This document shows positions 5,992 to 14,609 of a stretch of 64,000 nt of DNA, piece by piece (within the stretch, counting starts at the first letter, position 1; every line of letters starts with the position of its first letter). Under the pieces are notes generated by a model. That model searched no databases. It was not told the DNA's origin and saw only the letters and a list, made by a program, of their open reading frames with translations. Origin of the DNA: DATNPX01 sp036702975 (GTDB taxonomy: Bacteria; Cyanobacteriota; Vampirovibrionia; Obscuribacterales; Obscuribacteraceae). The position numbers and the translations under genes are program-made. Location: positions 248,001 through 312,000 of the forward strand of contig DATNPX010000012.1 in NCBI GenBank assembly GCA_036702975.1. Direction: 5' to 3'.

Positions 5992-8700
5992 TTACTGTCC
6001 GGCGGTCGATTTTACGAATCTCCACAAAGACGGACCAACGAAACAGAAGAAAAAATAGCCAATGATGGCTAGAGCGCCTGCGGCAATCTCCAGCCCCAAC
6101 TTCAAGCTCTCGCTCGCAAACTCGAATTGAACCAGGTGACTACCAGCAGGAACATAGACCGCGCGCATCTCCATATTTGCCTTGTAAAGGCGTGCCTGAA
6201 CGCTGTCGACATAAACCGTCCAGCCAGGATAAAAGTGATCGCAAAGGATAACCCACCCCGGTCGCCTATTTGCAACGCTGATAGACACGTGTTCAGGCTT
6301 ATCGACCATGAGGATCACACTAGAATCGGGCGCCTGCTGCGCGAAGGGGCGCGGAATATCGGCGGAACAAACGCGCCCAGCCCTGTCAAGATGATCTACA
6401 AAAACATCACCCTGCAGGGACGTTGGCAAGGGCGGCGCGGTGTCTGGTGGCGGCGGAATTGGCGGAGCCAAAACGTTCTCTGAACGCGGCACTTCCTTAG
6501 CGCTACTCTTTTCAATGATAGGCACCGAAAGTGGTGCACCACGAAAACATGTCTCAATGTCACTTTTATTGACCCACTTCCAATTTTCAGCGAAATAACA
6601 ACGAGGTGTTGCCGCCTTCACTCGGTATAAGCGCAAATTCGCCTTGGAATCTTCCCGTACAAGATCGAAATACCTTTCGTTCAGTTTTCTAAGATGAACA
6701 CCGACGCGATCGATTTGACTCGATAGTAGCGGTGTTGCAGTGTTCTGGCAGAATCGCAACAAAGGCAAGTCCTGAACCGACTTGTCTTGTTTGAATATTG
6801 CTGCAGTCTCTTCCGGTTTACCATCGACCAGGGAAGCACGAATTGCACGCAAAGCAATTTTGCGATAAGGGCCAGTCTCTGCGGCCTCGTATCCGAAAGC
6901 GCTTGCACGATGACTATCGATATTGGTATTGCAGATCATGATGTCGCGACTGTAGGCGAAATAATTCGAAGTCGTTCGATCGTCTCCTGCAAAATGAAAA
7001 TTGGCAGGCACTTCAACCGGGTCAAAAACCAACGAAAGAAAGCGCCCCTTCCCACCAACGTTGTCAGCCCCCGCAGCGTCCTTCAACCAACTTTCCAGAA
7101 GTTGAGGACGCTTGTAGAAATCTCCAACTGTATGGAACTGTCTATTGCAGATCGCGACAGTCGTGAGATTAGTAGCTATCGCTAGCAATAAAACAAGTGA
7201 AAGAGTGTCAGCTTTTAATCTGCCACGCATGTACAACACTTCGCCAAGGCAGCAAAGCAACCCGATCACAGCCGCCCCAGCAAGACACGACCCTAATGGC
7301 ATTTCCGCCACCACCGGCAGGGGATCTTTCCCTGGCAAAACGAGGTTTGCTTTAGCCAAGCCAAAGAGTAGCCCACCGAAGACCAAAGCAACTGACCAGA
7401 CAACCAAATTTAAAACACGCGGAACTCGAGTAATCTCTTTCGAAAGAAGTACCTTAGCACCACGAGCCGCGGCGACGGACAAAAAGAAAATCGGAAAGAT
7501 CATCACCTTTACGGGATAGCGCATGATTGAAAGTCCGCGAAACGTTCGCACCAGATAAGGTACCACCGGCGTGTAAGTTCCAACGGCTAACAACGTGAAA
7601 AGCAATATTGCCAATAAGAGCCACTTGCGCCACTGCCACTGGCGATCGAAAAATCCCCATATTGCAAGAGCGAAGCAAATTGGTCCTACAAAAAGGGATG
7701 CAACATACGGATAGTAGCTACTTCTTGCAGTGACCAGTTTCAAAAATTTGTTGCCCAAAACAAAAAGATCACCATACGGTGGCGGACAGACCATGCAGGT
7801 CAAGTCGTACCAATTGGCACTCCACTGTAGGGCGTTTTCTGCGGCTAATCCTTTGGCTCTGGGCGAGAGGCTCATCCATTCGGCCACTGGTAAAAGAATT
7901 GGGGCTGCCAACGCCAAACCAAGAAACAGCGCCAAAATCTGCCACGACAGTCCGCGAAAAATAAGACTAAGACTAACTCCACGCTTGAAATTGTGAACGG
8001 CTTCCAGTCCGGAATAAAGCACAAGAAGTGCCAAGGTGGGAGCGAATATCTCTGGACGTCCAGCCGCTATGAGCATGTAAACGCAGACGGGAGCGCCGAC
8101 CATAAGTCCAGCTATGACTAACTTCTCTTCTTTATAGACTGAGATTGCGATACTTCTGAAGAACCACAAGAGAAGTGGCAAAAAAGCGACGGTGAATGCG
8201 AGAGTGCAATTGGTAGTTAACGAGAACATATAGCCCGTCAGCGCGACAATCAGGGATGCCACCGCTGCCGGTACTGCCCCCCAGCCAAAACTAGAGACGA
8301 GCATAAACATTCCAAAGCCAGCGACCAACTGATGCATAAGCATCTCGAGAGCAACGCCTTGTGAATAAGAACAGAAGGAAAATAGCCAGCTGGGCGGATA
8401 GAAGACGCCTGGAGACGGCACTGCCACTTGGCTCATTCCACAAAACATATAAGGATTCCAAAGTGGAAAGTGCAGATTCCGAATAGATTCACCGATAAAG
8501 CGCGAAAACGGTTCGAAATAAAAGCTATGGTCTGAAACGCAAAATGCACGGCTTCCGGACAAAAACGGAAACCAATATATAAGTAGGAGTACTGCAACGG
8601 CCGCAGCAAAAATGCAGGCGTAGCGAAACATGCCCAGATAGGTTCTGTCGGGAACGGCTCCAACTGCGGCGTTACTGGGCGCAACGTCATCAGTGCTCAT
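5992..8700 (-). CDS. YfhO-family polytopic membrane protein
   Basis: The 902-residue product has a hydrophobic helix at about 27-48. The first loop carries CVSDHSFYFEPFSR and LHFPLWNPYMFCGM, the D...PF...LPLWNPY-x-x-x-G pattern of YfhO/GT-C-like proteins. About a dozen more membrane helices follow to residue about 520, then a periplasmic domain. Near the C-terminus RPGWVILCDHFYPGWTVYVD and RAVYVPAGSH match the conserved end of the YfhO family, before one last helix. In Firmicutes, YfhO-type proteins take part in glycosylation of cell-wall polymers using lipid-linked sugars. The substrate here is unknown. Pro-rich stretches (ENVLAPPIPPPPDTAPP) are unusual. It follows nuoN by 11 bp and may be co-transcribed. 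Confidence 0.85.
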   Translation of the reverse strand: MSTDDVAPSNAAVGAVPDRTYLGMFRYACIFAAAVAVLLLIYWFPFLSGSRAFCVSDHSFYFEPFSRFIGESIRNLHFPLWNPYMFCGMSQVAVPSPGVFYPPSWLFSFCSYSQGVALEMLMHQLVAGFGMFMLVSSFGWGAVPAAVASLIVALTGYMFSLTTNCTLAFTVAFLPLLLWFFRSIAISVYKEEKLVIAGLMVGAPVCVYMLIAAGRPEIFAPTLALLVLYSGLEAVHNFKRGVSLSLIFRGLSWQILALFLGLALAAPILLPVAEWMSLSPRAKGLAAENALQWSANWYDLTCMVCPPPYGDLFVLGNKFLKLVTARSSYYPYVASLFVGPICFALAIWGFFDRQWQWRKWLLLAILLFTLLAVGTYTPVVPYLVRTFRGLSIMRYPVKVMIFPIFFLSVAAARGAKVLLSKEITRVPRVLNLVVWSVALVFGGLLFGLAKANLVLPGKDPLPVVAEMPLGSCLAGAAVIGLLCCLGEVLYMRGRLKADTLSLVLLLAIATNLTTVAICNRQFHTVGDFYKRPQLLESWLKDAAGADNVGGKGRFLSLVFDPVEVPANFHFAGDDRTTSNYFAYSRDIMICNTNIDSHRASAFGYEAAETGPYRKIALRAIRASLVDGKPEETAAIFKQDKSVQDLPLLRFCQNTATPLLSSQIDRVGVHLRKLNERYFDLVREDSKANLRLYRVKAATPRCYFAENWKWVNKSDIETCFRGAPLSVPIIEKSSAKEVPRSENVLAPPIPPPPDTAPPLPTSLQGDVFVDHLDRAGRVCSADIPRPFAQQAPDSSVILMVDKPEHVSISVANRRPGWVILCDHFYPGWTVYVDSVQARLYKANMEMRAVYVPAGSHLVQFEFASESLKLGLEIAAGALAIIGYFFFCFVGPSLWRFVKSTAGQ

Positions 8701-8711
8701 ACGACTTCGTC

Positions 8712-10280
8712 TTATTCGACTTTGTTGACATCGATGCCGAATTGCGGCGTTGCATGCTCAGCTGTAGCAGAGACCAATGGTTGCACAGCCCATTCGGACA
8801 TGCGAATGACTGGTGAAACACCGGTCGTACCACAAGCGAATAACGCTAGAACGCTGACGGCCAGAGCAGCTGTAATTGGCTCTTGAGGACTAGCGAGATA
8901 CGCGGGACGCTCCGGCAATGCCGCCACCACAGGTGATGGTTCGCGCACGATCATTTTGATGACTACTCTTGTGTAGTAGTACACCGCCGGAATAGAAGTT
9001 AATAGTGCGATTCCGACCAAAAGCCAGCCCAAGCTTAGTCCATTAAAGTTGGTGGTAATACCAAGTCCGGCACCGAATATGAGCAACTTACCGATGAATC
9101 CGGCCGGCGGAATAGGCAAACCTGCCAAGTTGATCAGGCACAACGACAGCAAAAGCGCTTTGTAGGGACGCTTACGTATGTAACCATCGAAATCGTCGAT
9201 ATTGTCGCTGCCCGTTTCGTTGCTGAAGAGCACTGCACCAGCGAAGGCTCCGAGGTTCATAAAACCGTAGACGATGATGTAGAAGACCATGGTCGACAAG
9301 CCAACGTTGTTTGCGGCGATCAAGCCGATCAGCATGTAGCCGACATGTGCGATGGATGAATAGGCGAGCATGCGTTTGAAAGACTTTTGCGACAGCGCAA
9401 TCAGGTTGCCCATGATCATCGACAAAATGGCCAGGGCAGCTAAAACAACAGACCAATCAGCGGTTGCCTTACCGAACACAACTAACAGTAATCTCAGTGC
9501 AACGACAAAGCCACCGGCTTTAGAACCGATACTGAGGAAAGCTGTAACAGGAGTTGGTGCACCTTCATAAACGTCTGGTGTCCACATGTGGAAGGGCACC
9601 ATCGAGAGCTTGAAACCGATAGCGCTCATGACCAGAATCAGTACGAACACCTTTATGAGCGCATAGGGAGGCAAGTAGATCATGCCAAGCTTTTCAGCGA
9701 TCATCGAGTACATCGTAGAACCGGTCAAACCGTAAAGGAAGGAAAGACCGTATAGAAGAGTCGCTGTGACGGCAGCAGTCGACAAGAGATATTTGAGCGA
9801 AGCCTCACCACTCTTGACGTCAAATTTCGAGAATCCAGCGAGCAAAACGCAACAGATACTGAGTGTTTCAAGCGCTACGAACAGCAAAATCAAGTTGGTG
9901 GCACCAGACAACAACATGGTGCTGACCGTCGCCGTAAGAAGCACTGCATAAAACTCGCCCCTGTGCTTACCGAAGTGATGCTCATAGCCCATCGATATCA
10001 TGACTACCATCATGCCGACAAAAACTGCGATGAGCGAGAACGTAAGTGTCAGTGAATCGACAGTAAACAGACCTTCGAACATGACAGCGCGCGGGCGATA
10101 GAACTGCGACAGCGTCAAACCGAACGCCATAACCAGGCCCATTATGCTGAGAATGGGCGTCCATTCTTTCAGCTTCGGAAAGAAAAGGTTCCACAAGCAG
10201 GTAACCAGAATCGTTGCACACAAGAGCAACTCCGGTAGCAAATAGTACAAAGCTTGTTGGTAACTTTGAATGGGGCTCAT
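8712..10280 (-). CDS. nuoN: NADH-quinone oxidoreductase subunit N (complex I)
   Basis: The 522-residue, fully membrane-embedded protein has about 14 helices. It shows the family core: ILLFVALETLSICCVLLAG, KYLLSTAAVTATLLYGLSFLYG, FKLSMVPFHMWTPDVYEGAPTP (residues about 236-258) and LAYSSIAHVGYMLIGL. The P-F-H-x-W-x-P-D-V-Y-E-G-A-P motif and the conserved Lys/Glu helices are those of the antiporter-like proton channels of complex I. Length is slightly above E. coli NuoN (485). In most genomes nuoN ends the nuo operon behind nuoM; here its upstream neighbour is the divergent carA, so it is separated from other nuo genes. GGAG lies about 13 bases before the ATG. Confidence 0.95.
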   Translation of the reverse strand: MSPIQSYQQALYYLLPELLLCATILVTCLWNLFFPKLKEWTPILSIMGLVMAFGLTLSQFYRPRAVMFEGLFTVDSLTLTFSLIAVFVGMMVVMISMGYEHHFGKHRGEFYAVLLTATVSTMLLSGATNLILLFVALETLSICCVLLAGFSKFDVKSGEASLKYLLSTAAVTATLLYGLSFLYGLTGSTMYSMIAEKLGMIYLPPYALIKVFVLILVMSAIGFKLSMVPFHMWTPDVYEGAPTPVTAFLSIGSKAGGFVVALRLLLVVFGKATADWSVVLAALAILSMIMGNLIALSQKSFKRMLAYSSIAHVGYMLIGLIAANNVGLSTMVFYIIVYGFMNLGAFAGAVLFSNETGSDNIDDFDGYIRKRPYKALLLSLCLINLAGLPIPPAGFIGKLLIFGAGLGITTNFNGLSLGWLLVGIALLTSIPAVYYYTRVVIKMIVREPSPVVAALPERPAYLASPQEPITAALAVSVLALFACGTTGVSPVIRMSEWAVQPLVSATAEHATPQFGIDVNKVE

Positions 10281-10588
10281 CTAGTAAATGTATCTCCGCG
10301 AATATTCGAGACTATTAGGCCTCACGACAGGTCTCTAATTCTACTTATGTTGGTCGTTTTCTGGGGGCATTTGGCAATTGCTCAAATAAACAAAATAAAC
10401 ATCTACCTCTTTGAGTCTCGGCAAAATGACCACTCTCTGGCTGTTCTAGACGAAAGCTCGAGCAACCGAAATAACTTAAACCTCTCCAATGCCAGATTGA
10501 TATCCGTTACGGTCGAGCCGAAACGGTTAAGTTTAGATGCACTTCTTGCGATTTTTCGGTAAGATAGTTTTACAAGAGGAAACAGTTT
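10281..10588. other. 308-bp divergent intergenic region with a hairpin
   Basis: This region separates nuoN (leftward) from carA (rightward). The only clear structure is an inverted repeat at 10504-10526. CCGTT pairs with AACGG and CGG with CCG, separated by a symmetric A/A mismatch and a TCGAG loop, 63 bases before the carA start. It may be a leader or operator of carA. TAAGAT at about 10560-10565 could be a -10 box, but no good -35 is in place. Confidence 0.4.
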
Positions 10589-11749
10589 TTGAGCACACAC
10601 GACGCATCCCAGCATTCATCCACGTCCAATCGATCCGTCCTTGACCCATCTGGACCGCCTTGTTTATTAGCGCTAGAAGATGGCAAGTGTTTTACCGGCA
10701 TGCTTTTTGGAGCCCCTGGAACCGTAAAAGGTGAACTGGTTTTCAATACAAGCCTTATTGGCTACCAGGAAATTCTTACCGACCCGAGTTACGCCGGACA
10801 GGTTGTAACACTGACCTATCCGGAAATCGGCAACTATGGAACGAACAACGAAGACATAGAGTCGACCGGCGGCGGCGTTCATGCTCGCGGGCTGGTGATT
10901 CGCCACCTCAGCCGCCAGTTCAGCTCCTGGCGTGGTGAAGGACACCTGACAGAGTTCATGGTGAAGCACAATGTCATAGGCATCAGTGGAGTTGATACCA
11001 GAGCGGTAACCAGACACATCCGCGACAAAGGGGCGATGCGCTGCGCTATTTCATCTGAAATACTCGACCCAAAAGAACTAATAAAAGTGGCTGTAGGCGA
11101 AGCCGCCATGGAGGGAGCAGACTTTACAGGCGAAGTAACTACCGACAAGATTTACAAAATCGGTTCCGGTAAGAACCAAGTTGCGGTAATGGACTTCGGC
11201 ATCAAGAAAAACATTTTGAACCAGCTGTCGCGTGGCGATAACACACTCACTGTTTACCCTGCTGATACCAAAGCCGATGTCATTCTCGCGAATCGTCCTG
11301 CTGCACTTTTCCTGTCGAACGGTCCAGGCGACCCCGCTGCCTGCAAAGACATAATTGTGGAGCTGGCAAAATTGATTGAGGCGCGTTTGCCTATTTTCGG
11401 CATCTGCCTGGGGCATCAATTGCTGGCGATAGCGCTCGGAGCGAGCACCTACAAGTTGAAGTTTGGACACCGTGGTGGCAATCAACCGGTTAAAGATCTG
11501 GTCACTGGAAAGATCGAAATCACCTGTCAGAATCATGGGTTTGCAGTCGATGTCCAATCACTGCCTGCGACTATGGAGCTGACACACATCAATCTGAACG
11601 ATCAAAGCGTGGAAGGTTTCAGACACAAAGAGCTTCCAATCTTTGGCATTCAGTACCATCCAGAGTCCAGCCCTGGTCCGCATGATTCAAACTATTTGTT
11701 CGATCGTTTCTTCGAGATGATCGAATCTCAGAGAAAAGTGAGCGTCTAA
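10589..11749 (+). CDS. carA: Carbamoyl-phosphate synthase small (glutaminase) subunit
   Basis: TTG at 10589 is taken as start because AAGAGGAAA lies about 8 bases upstream. The 386-residue product has the CarA N-terminal domain (residues about 20-160, with LVFNTSLIGYQEILTDPSY and ISGVDTRAVTRHIRDKG). The class I glutamine amidotransferase domain follows, with VAVMDFGIKKNIL, FLSNGPGDP, the nucleophile Cys in FGICLGHQ, and the His-Glu dyad in FGIQYHPESSPGP. It delivers ammonia from glutamine to CarB for arginine and pyrimidine synthesis. carB is not in the window. The HAD phosphatase gene follows after one base. Confidence 0.95.
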   Translation: MSTHDASQHSSTSNRSVLDPSGPPCLLALEDGKCFTGMLFGAPGTVKGELVFNTSLIGYQEILTDPSYAGQVVTLTYPEIGNYGTNNEDIESTGGGVHARGLVIRHLSRQFSSWRGEGHLTEFMVKHNVIGISGVDTRAVTRHIRDKGAMRCAISSEILDPKELIKVAVGEAAMEGADFTGEVTTDKIYKIGSGKNQVAVMDFGIKKNILNQLSRGDNTLTVYPADTKADVILANRPAALFLSNGPGDPAACKDIIVELAKLIEARLPIFGICLGHQLLAIALGASTYKLKFGHRGGNQPVKDLVTGKIEITCQNHGFAVDVQSLPATMELTHINLNDQSVEGFRHKELPIFGIQYHPESSPGPHDSNYLFDRFFEMIESQRKVSV

Positions 11750-11750
11750 T

Positions 11751-12431
11751 TTGTATAACCTTGCCATCTTCGATTTCGACGGCACCCTTGTCGATTCCGC
11801 TCCCGGAATCATCGATGTAATGAAAGATGTTGTTGAAGAAAATAATCTTCCGCCTCGCATACTGGAAGAATGGCGTGTGCTGATCGGCGTCCCTCTCATG
11901 CGTCAAATGGAGATTGTTTTCCCGGATGAAAGCGAAGAGTACTGGCTACGCTTAGCGACAAGATATCGCGAGATCTACGACAGCAAAACAATCGAGATTT
12001 GCCCCTTGTTTCCTGGGTTGAAAAATATGCTCGACCGTCTGAAAAATGCGGGCGTAAATATTACTATTGCGTCATCGAAACGCAGACCACTTGTGCAGAT
12101 CGTTCTAGATCATCACGACCTGGCGAAATATTTCAGCCTCCTCATAGGGGCCCAAGATGTTGCAAATCACAAACCTCATCCCGAGTCGGTCTTCAAAACA
12201 CTCGAAAAACTGCAAATGAAGCCCGATGAAGCCGTCGTTATCGGAGACAGCTCTTACGACTTGGACATGGCGAAAAATGCAGGCGTAGAAGCGATCGGAG
12301 TCACAACAGGTGTGCACTCGGCCGATGTTTTGGCCAGGTCTGAGCCGAAATATATCGTTAACGGATTAGATGAAGTCTTACCAATAATTCTGAACGGACG
12401 CAACGGAAAGCTAGCCTCCTGCGCTCATTAG
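11751..12431 (+). CDS. HAD-superfamily phosphatase, phosphoglycolate phosphatase-like
   Basis: The TTG start is one base after the carA stop, so the two are almost certainly co-translated. The 226-residue product has HAD motif I IFDFDGTLVDS at residues about 5-15, motif II ITIASSKR, the conserved Lys in HKPHPES, and motif III VIGDSSYDLDMAKNAG. The helical cap is inserted after motif I (subclass IA), as in Gph and PpaX. Likely substrates are small phosphate esters such as 2-phosphoglycolate; the exact one cannot be read from the sequence. Confidence 0.85.
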   Translation: MYNLAIFDFDGTLVDSAPGIIDVMKDVVEENNLPPRILEEWRVLIGVPLMRQMEIVFPDESEEYWLRLATRYREIYDSKTIEICPLFPGLKNMLDRLKNAGVNITIASSKRRPLVQIVLDHHDLAKYFSLLIGAQDVANHKPHPESVFKTLEKLQMKPDEAVVIGDSSYDLDMAKNAGVEAIGVTTGVHSADVLARSEPKYIVNGLDEVLPIILNGRNGKLASCAH

Positions 12432-12475
12432 CTCAATATCAGATACAGAAAAATCTCATACTGCTCTTGCTCCAG

Positions 12476-12503
12476 TTGGCAACCCCTAAACGTCTGTTAT
12501 GAT
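12476..12503 (+). promoter_or_regulatory. Promoter of the TPR-lpt operon
   Basis: TTGGCA at 12476-12481 and TATGAT at 12498-12503 are separated by 16 bases, a good sigma70-type promoter. Transcription would start near 12510 and run into the TPR gene and the lpt genes. Confidence 0.6.
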
Positions 12504-12626
12504 AGGGCGGTTTTCTCGCAGCCATGTTTGATTAGCAGTCGAAAATCTGACACGACTAAATATCAGACACGTCAAAACAATCTGACGGAATCGGCACCGC
12601 GAATAAACGATGAAGAGGTAAGGTCA

Positions 12627-13943
12627 GTGAATTTCACTCCAGGGAAAGGCAAAGCAGTAGTTCTTGCGCTTTGCTCGACAGTCTCACTAACACAAATATT
12701 GCCGGTCTTGGCTGACTCACCAGCAACGGCGACTGGCACCACTACCGGTGCCAGTAACAAGCAGATTGCAGCTGTCGCACCTGAATCAAAGAGTACAGAC
12801 AAATCGCAGCAAGCACCGGCAGCCACCACTACCGGAGCACAAGCAGCCACAACGACCGGGACTCCTGCAACCACTGCCGGTGCCATGCAAGGAACTCCCC
12901 AGGCAGTACCGACTGCTTCTGGAGCCGATACTGCAGACGGTGACGCACTGCCCGCCGCTCCCAAACTGATGTTAAAGCCAGGTCAACCATTAGTCCTTGG
13001 CAGTGAAACCGAAGACGTACAGCCAACAGATGACGTCAACCTGGCCAGAGAACAAGCTTTGCATTTTCCCGACAATGCAGAAGCTTCTTTTATTCTCGCG
13101 GTAGCCTTGACTCGCACCAGCCGCGTCGAAGAGGCTCTGCAAGAAGTACGCAGAGCAAGAAGGCTTGCTCAAGCAGCTGGCGGACCAGCGTACTTCGACA
13201 AGATGATCAAAAGTTATGAGGAAATGCTGCAGAGTGTGGACGACCCTCGTGTGCGGTACAGCCTCGCCTGGGCCTATTACATGAAGGCCTACTTGCTCGC
13301 GCAAGATTCTCGCCGCGCACAGATGAGCCCGGTTCCACCAATCATGCCTGCTGCACCAACCGCGGCAGCGATACCCGCAGCGATACCCGCAGCGACACCC
13401 GCACCTTCCATCAGCGCAGCTCCTACAGCAACTCCAGCAGTACCACAACCAGCCGTCGTTCCCCAAAACACGACAGTTCCAAATACAGTTTCAGCAAAAG
13501 CCGAAAAGAAAAAGATCGATCCAACGCTTGCGATCGGGCTGCTCAACAGCTTAAATCCTGGAATTACTGCGAAGATGGTTGCTGATGGTGGCAAGATACC
13601 GGCAGCGCAGTTGCCCTCAATCCCGACAGCAATCCAGAAAGCTGCACCAGCCGCAGTGCCTCAGATACACCAGTACTATGCCGAAGCTTTAAAAAACCTA
13701 GATGCCGTTCTCGCCAAAAAGCCTGACGACGTATGGGCTCTTCTGTATCGCTGGCACTTATATGCGGAAGATACCGGCAATCTCGGCGAAGCTATGAGAG
13801 CCTGGAAGGAAGCAGAGCATCGCTTCCCGAATAACCCTGGCGTTCATCTGTTCCTGGCGGAAGGCTACGTCAAAGAAGGGAACCTGAAAGAAGGCGTGGT
13901 TCACGCCAGCAAGGCAGTATTTTTACGAGGATTGGGGAATTAG
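12627..13943 (+). CDS. Secreted TPR-like protein heading the lpt operon
   Basis: GTG at 12627 is preferred: AGAGGTAAGG lies about 9 bases upstream, and the product then begins with a signal-peptide-like segment (GKGKAVVLALCSTVSLTQILPVLADS). An in-frame TTG at 12528 would add 33 charged residues. The 438-residue product has a long Ala/Thr-rich linker, a TPR-like helical segment (NAEASFILAVALTRTSRVEEALQEV), a second Ala/Pro-rich linker, and a C-terminal helical repeat region (DDVWALLYRWHLYAEDTGNLGEAM, GVHLFLAEGYVKEGNLKEGV). It ends 9 bp before lptC, so it is probably an envelope protein co-expressed with LPS export. Its role is unknown. Confidence 0.7.
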   Translation: MNFTPGKGKAVVLALCSTVSLTQILPVLADSPATATGTTTGASNKQIAAVAPESKSTDKSQQAPAATTTGAQAATTTGTPATTAGAMQGTPQAVPTASGADTADGDALPAAPKLMLKPGQPLVLGSETEDVQPTDDVNLAREQALHFPDNAEASFILAVALTRTSRVEEALQEVRRARRLAQAAGGPAYFDKMIKSYEEMLQSVDDPRVRYSLAWAYYMKAYLLAQDSRRAQMSPVPPIMPAAPTAAAIPAAIPAATPAPSISAAPTATPAVPQPAVVPQNTTVPNTVSAKAEKKKIDPTLAIGLLNSLNPGITAKMVADGGKIPAAQLPSIPTAIQKAAPAAVPQIHQYYAEALKNLDAVLAKKPDDVWALLYRWHLYAEDTGNLGEAMRAWKEAEHRFPNNPGVHLFLAEGYVKEGNLKEGVVHASKAVFLRGLGN

Positions 13944-13952
13944 TGCAGCTAC

Positions 13953-14573
13953 ATGTTTGACAAGATCTATCGTTCGATTTTCAACCAAGGCGTTTACAAA
14001 TTCCTACTCGCCATTTCCATTCCCGCGGGCATCATGGGGTTTTGGTTCTATTCCGTTCACGAATCTGGCGTGATGATCAAGGAAAACGATAAAGAAAGAA
14101 GCGCGCATCCCATGACGGAAAATACAACCGTCGACAATTATGAGCTAAAAGAAATCAACGAGTCTGGAAAGACAAAATGGCACCTGATGGCTAAACAGGG
14201 GGTCATGAAAGCCGATGGCTCAGCTGATGTATTGTTAGACCGGGTGGAAATGAAAATCTATGACGGTGATGTGATGAAAATGTGCATCACTGCTCCTAGT
14301 GGAATCGCCAACGAGAAAACACATATCGTTAAACTTAGCAGCGCGGCGAACCAACGCGTAGTCGCAGAAAACGGCGTCAACCACGCCCGTCTTGATGCAA
14401 GCAAAGTGGAATTAAACAAAAAAAATCAGTTTGTCGCTACCGGCGGTGTTAACATCAACATGCCCGGGGTAGCCAAGGTGACAGGCGACACGTGTACCGG
14501 TGCTTTAGAGAAGGATTCATCGCTGAAAAACTTCAAAATCATCGGCAATACGCACGCCATTATCGGCAGTTAA
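13953..14573 (+). CDS. lptC: LPS export periplasmic/inner-membrane protein LptC
   Basis: The 206-residue protein has a short cytoplasmic lead, one membrane helix (residues about 16-35, FLLAISIPAGIMGFWFYSV) and a periplasmic beta-jellyroll domain. Segments such as YELKEINESGKTKWHLMAKQGVMK and VEMKIYDGDVMKMCITAPSG match the LptC/YrbK family. The strand pattern K-W-x-L-x-A-x-x-G and 'DAR..A.G.' is typical. LptC relays LPS from LptBFG to LptA. Position between the TPR gene and the lptA-like gene supports the call. Confidence 0.85.
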   Translation: MFDKIYRSIFNQGVYKFLLAISIPAGIMGFWFYSVHESGVMIKENDKERSAHPMTENTTVDNYELKEINESGKTKWHLMAKQGVMKADGSADVLLDRVEMKIYDGDVMKMCITAPSGIANEKTHIVKLSSAANQRVVAENGVNHARLDASKVELNKKNQFVATGGVNINMPGVAKVTGDTCTGALEKDSSLKNFKIIGNTHAIIGS

Positions 14574-14609
14574 TTTTGTTAGGTCACGCACCTGGGAGTC
14601 GCGCTTAAA

